Positions 60,091 through 64,000 of a stretch of 64,000 bases of DNA are shown here, in pieces. The translations under genes were made by a program, and so were the position numbers. A model generated the notes under the pieces. That model ran no database searches, had not been told where the DNA came from, and saw only the letters and a program-made list of their open reading frames with translations. The stretch lies in the NCBI GenBank assembly GCA_020226215.1, contig CM035225.1:19231868-19295867 (forward strand). The letters run 5' to 3'. Position 1 is the first letter of the stretch; each line of letters begins with the position of its first letter. Source of the stretch: Sindora glabra (lineage: Eukaryota; Streptophyta; Magnoliopsida; Fabales; Fabaceae).

Positions 60091-60729
60091 GTACCCAAAA
60101 GTTTCGGCACATTTCTAATAGATATTTTAATAGGATAAGCTGGAACTTTCTTGTCGGCCTTTCTCGGATCCTTTTGGCATGTTGTAGAATTCCTTATAGA
60201 AGTCAGTGCTGAATTTCAGCAAACCATGCAGAACCAAGAAGTTTCATCACAATGATGTCGCTATTTTACAGAGTATATTGAATTTACACGAAATGGCAAA
60301 TAATCGCATCGTTATTTATTTTATATGTAGTGTGTATGCATATTGGTATGTGCCGGTTCGGGCTTCAGCAAAATGAACTACTAGCAAGTACTGATAAACA
60401 ATGGCTTTTAATTGTCAGTTGGTTGAGTATTGAATCAATTAATTTTTTCTAGAATAATGAACAAACTAAATTTACATAATTAGGATTAACTTTTATATTT
60501 TGAATTAGATATTAATGGAGTAGCATAGACCGATATGATTTTTTTTTATACTTGATTTGAATAATATGTCATATATATTATTTGATTTTAATAGTATAAT
60601 TTACGGATTCTTTGATTTATTTTATATGTTCTATTTACACATTTAAATCAAATTATTTAATTTAATTTTATATGGGTTTTTTATTAAAAAAAAGATCCAT
60701 TTTGACAATTTTTTAAAAAATTAACTTTT

Positions 60730-60939
60730 TTTTTACTTTAGATGGATTTTCAATGAATTTTTAATAGAAAATATTTTTTAATTTTAAAATAATTTCTGAC
60801 CAATTTCCAATGGATTTTTTTATAGAATTTTAATAACTTAGTTTCAAAAAAAAATTATGTGTCTAAAAATTTGATTTTTCAAGCCTTTTTTTTTATTTTT
60901 GATGGATTTTTCAGTTGAAAACTGAGTTTTATTGTAGTG
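60730..60939 (-). mobile_element. CACTA-like terminus with subterminal repeats
   Basis: On the reverse strand the end reads CACTACAATAAAACTC at 60939 downward. Several copies of 'gatggatttt' (60740, 60810, 60901) act as subterminal repeats. The opposite end is not found with confidence. Confidence 0.45.
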
Positions 60940-61129
60940 GGAGAAGGTGTGAGAAAAATTAGAGAAAAAGGATATTCCCACCATATGATGAAGGGGATAT
61001 ATTTAAGAGGAATAAGATTGTAACATCTCAAAATATTTTCAGTGATCCTATGAAAATATTTAGTACACGGATTTGGTAAAGGATACATTGTGTAAATTGG
61101 TATATGAAATTATTCTGATGTATATATAT

Positions 61130-61675
61130 TTTGAACATTTAAATATATCAAATAAAATTTGAAGTTTTTAGAAAGATAAATAAAAGTATTTGTGGTAGTA
61201 AGTAACTTGGCGTGCTATTTATTTTAACTAGTAAATAAATATTTAGATTGTATTATGGAAAAAAAATTCCATGAGCTTTGTCAAACATTTTAGTATTAAC
61301 GAATTTAATGATTTATGAAACAAATTTAAGATGCTATTTTGATTATAAATAAGTGTTTAAAACGTATCATGAACAAATATCTAACAATATTACAAATTTA
61401 TGACAATAAAGGATATGTTCAGATATGTTTTTATTTTTAAAATTTTTAGAAATTATTTTTAAATTTTTTTATTTTCAAAAATTATTTTTAAATTTAAGAA
61501 AAATAAAGAATAAAGGATGTTTGGCTAGAAGTAAATAGAAAAATATTTCATTTAATTATAAAATTGGTATCAATAACAAAAGAACAAGTTAAAAAAATTT
61601 AAAAATTATTTCTATTTTTTATTTTTAAATTACATATTTGCATTTACAGCTTTTAAAAACGTATTATGCAAGCCG
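61130..61675. other. AT-rich spacer before pseudogene E
   Basis: No gene. Near 61430-61620 there are A/T-rich stretches with partial inverted similarity but no clear ends. Confidence 0.4.
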
Positions 61676-62420
61676 TTGCTATGTGTACCTAAACAATTGC
61701 AAAGATAGAAAGTTTTTACAAAGCAACCTATTGTTTTGTGTACCTAAACAATTGCAAAGGTAGAAAGCAATCGGAATTACACAACTCATTGAATGGGAAG
61801 TTAATAAGTAATAACCCATATGTGCTTTTTTAAGTCTTTGAGCGCCTTTGTTGATCAAGCTTTCCATTTTTTCGTCAAAAAGTAGTCCTTTAGATCTTGT
61901 ATACCCTTTCAAACAAATTATGCAAAAGATATTTAAAAAAGCCTTAATAAATTATTAAATATCTATAATTTGTTTGCCATTTCTAAACATTAGATAATTT
62001 ATTTTGCTGAGAGATTTAAATTACAGTTATAATTTGGGTCGCAAATGTGGCTACCGCGACCTAAAACTATAAAATGCTGTCAAATATAAAATTATAATAT
62101 TGTGGATAATGTTACAGCCTGTGAACAAATTTTTAAATCTTAAATTTTGCTTAATGAGAAGCAGCTTCAACAACTAGTCTTTTATAGAAATATTTCTTTT
62201 TCAGCAGTAACCATGTCTCGTTACTAATGACCGATAATGCTAGTTAGCTGTTAATGATAGGAAGTGTGGAAATCGTTGATAGTACCTACGCAGCAATCAA
62301 GAGATTTCGTCATGCATGCCATTATAAATTGATTAATGATGTTTTTATTATTTTATAATGCTGATTTTCCCTTCAACAACTGAACTAGATACTGGATAAT
62401 AATGAAAAATTAATTAAACA
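61676..62420 (+). other. 5' flanking block of receptor pseudogene E
   Basis: Matches 18428-18958 of copy A ('caattgcaaaggtagaaagc', 'agcagcttcaacaact'). A 50-bp piece is duplicated locally (61676-61725 and 61726-61775). It is interrupted by the small MITE at 62009. Confidence 0.65.
62009..62143. mobile_element. Small MITE (135 bp) with 8-bp target-site duplication in copy E
   Basis: ATTTTGCT occurs at 62001-62008 and again at 62144-62151. Copy C has a single ATTTTGCT here (about 38633). Inverted ends share AGATTTAAA (gagagatttaaa / ttaagatttaaa). Size and duplication length suit a hAT-type MITE. Confidence 0.75.
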
Positions 62421-62675
62421 ACGGCTTTCGAATGAAGAGAGTTCAGTGCTATTCTACTTCACATTTTATTGTGTTCTTTTTTCAATTTCTTGGGTGCTGA
62501 GGTAGATAGTGATTTCCGCTACGTAAAGTCCATCAAGGACTCTTTGGAGGATCCTTATGATTCATTACACACATGGGACTTCAAAAACCAGTCAAAAAGT
62601 TATATATGTGATCATTTTAATGGTGTCTTTTGCTATGACCATAATCAACTGTTTTCCATTCAACTTGGTATTAAG
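62421..62675 (+). pseudogene. BIR1-like receptor pseudogene, copy E (5' fragment)
   Basis: Start codon reads ACG (62421). The LRR N-cap is clear: SIKDSLEDPYDSLHTWDFKNQSKSYICDHFNGVFCYDHNQLFSIQLG. Homology to A and C ends exactly at 62675, where an LTR-like sequence begins. The remainder of the gene, if present, would lie beyond the right edge. Confidence 0.82.
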
Positions 62676-63156
62676 TGTTGTATTAAAATAAAATAAATAA
62701 TTAATTAGAAAATATATTATATGGATTAGTATTAATTAATTATTGAAATATTTATTTAAATAATTAATTTTGTATTTTAACATTAAACATAGAACAGATC
62801 GGGTCTTGATTTAATGTGCATGATCCGTGATAGGTTGGATTATACATAATGAGTAAAGGTCCCAACTTACAATTCTTTTTGTAATCAATAGTTTCCTATC
62901 ACAAATTTGATCTTAAATAGAGAGATTAGGATTGTCATTCATAAGAGAGACAATACAATACAACAAGGATTATTATACCAAAATTTACTCTCTCTCTCTC
63001 TCTCTCTCTATTTTGTTTATTAAACAAAATAGATTGCAATTCTACTTATCATCATCATTAGATCAGTTATGACATCATTAGAGTATGTATAAGATATACT
63101 CATAATTTTATTATGATAAATTTATATTTTAGAAATTTTAATTCATACTGTTAACA
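62676..63156 (+). mobile_element. LTR of a retrotransposon inserted in copy E (Copia-like; internal part runs off the window)
   Basis: Starts TGTTG at the exact break in the receptor homology and ends TTAACA at 63156. A (TC)n tract lies at about 62988-63009. Two bases after it, TGGTATTAGAGC (63159-63170) is a one-mismatch match to the initiator tRNA-Met primer-binding site. No gag is seen in the next 830 bp, so the class is uncertain. Only one LTR is inside the window. Confidence 0.6.
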
Positions 63157-63158
63157 AA

Positions 63159-63170
63159 TGGTATTAGAGC
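63159..63170 (+). other. Primer-binding site, initiator tRNA-Met type, one mismatch
   Basis: TGGTATTAGAGC, two bases downstream of the LTR end. This is strong support for the LTR reading. Confidence 0.65.
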
Positions 63171-63686
63171 GATGTTAACAGTGTGATTAATATTAATCAT
63201 CTAATTATGAGTAATTTAATTAATTTTTGGATCTATTTTTTTTAAAGCTTAAAAAAAAATTTCTCTCGTGAGGAAGCAATTTGTGTTTATATAATTCTTT
63301 ACTCTTAGTTATTCTTTAATGACTCAAATTTAATTTCACTGGCATGTATCTACATGTATTGTTTTGCGTGCAATTATGCATCAGTCATGCTTTAATGTGT
63401 ATATATACATGTAGCATATGTCCAGACATTCTCTGTATATTGAAATTCATTTTTTATACATATGCTTGATTTAGCGTTTGGCCTCCTATATATTTCTTTT
63501 CTCTTTTGCCCTTTATTCAAACTTTTTATGGATTAGTCCCGTACGTGTTTGATTTTTGGTCTGACATTCTGCATGTCTTAAAGTTTTATGTTTATTGTAT
63601 GGTTCAGACTATAATGCCCTACTCTTGTTTATGGGTAATGGACACATGGACCAATCAAATGCTGTTACATGGATGTTTATAGACTA

Positions 63687-63860
63687 AAGGTGTACATGGA
63701 CCGGATCGGGCCGAGTCAGGCGGGTTTCGGGCCAAATCATAAAAATTGAAGGCCCGAACCCAACCCGATCCATTTATATTTTAAAAAATTTTAGATTGGT
63801 TCGGTCTGAATTTTCAATTAAAAGGCCCGAAAGCCAGGCCCAAAAACTCGAAACATAAAT
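63687..63860. repeat. GC-richer repeat with GGGCC/GGCCC inverted phrases
   Basis: 'gtgtacatggaccggatcgg', 'aggcccgaacccaacccgat' and 'aggcccgaaagccaggccca' stand out from AT-rich surroundings and are partly inverted relative to each other. Such sequences are common at transposon ends in plants; the family is not assigned. Confidence 0.4.
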
Positions 63861-64000
63861 TTTTTTATTTTTAATAAAAAATAAATTTTTAAAATAAAAA
63901 ATATATATTTTTAAAGAGATAATATGATATTTAAATATATGAAATATTTAATATATTAAATTAATATTTTTTATATTAAAAATAATTAGATATAATTATA

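Overview
The window looks like nuclear DNA from a flowering plant, probably a eudicot. It is very AT-rich, has long intergenic spacers, GT..AG introns and several plant transposon families (plant LINE, MULE, Ty3/Gypsy, MITEs). Its only host-type genes are leucine-rich-repeat receptor kinases resembling the BIR1 type (Arabidopsis At5g48380). I see no intact protein-coding gene: every coding relic carries stops, frameshifts or lost start codons. The species cannot be named from the sequence.

Layout. (1) 1-5892: a decayed plant LINE on the minus strand, with ORF1 (DUF4283 plus zinc knuckle) and ORF2 (endonuclease, reverse transcriptase, RNase H). (2) 5893-31590 is duplication unit 1: an AT-rich ~130-bp tandem array, BIR1-like pseudogene A, pseudogene B and about 7 kb of gene-less DNA. 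A 10.5-kb Mutator-like element (7042-17555) sits between the array and A; it carries a MURA-type transposase and a plant-mobile-domain (MAIN-like) gene. (3) 31591-36455: AT-rich spacer with small MITE- and SINE-like relics. (4) 36456-59430 is duplication unit 2: the same array, pseudogenes C (partner of A) and D (partner of B), and the same gene-less DNA. D is broken by a 7.3-kb block containing a complete but dead Ty3/Gypsy element (47382-52999). (5) 59431-64000: a permuted block, a CACTA-like terminus, and a fifth copy, E, cut off in its first exon by an LTR that begins at 62676.

The two units act as controls for each other. For several insertions the paralogous copy still shows the empty site, so target-site duplications can be read directly: 9 bp for the MULE and 8 bp for a 164-bp perfect foldback. 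A second 8-bp case, in E, is read against copy C. The order of events can be inferred: the receptor gene duplicated in tandem (A-type, B-type); a MITE entered the B-type; the whole segment duplicated; then the MULE, foldback, LINE and Gypsy elements arrived separately.

The most unusual object is the MULE. Its TIRs are followed by clusters of 21-bp GC-rich dyads (GGCGCC-N9-GGCGCC). It holds a second, internal, properly inverted TIR pair that encloses only the plant-mobile-domain gene, so it is either nested or composite. A second theme is decay by apparent C-to-T change: nearly all premature stops in the MULE and Gypsy element fall where a Gln, Arg or Trp codon is expected, and the LINE has lost catalytic Asp codons to Asn.
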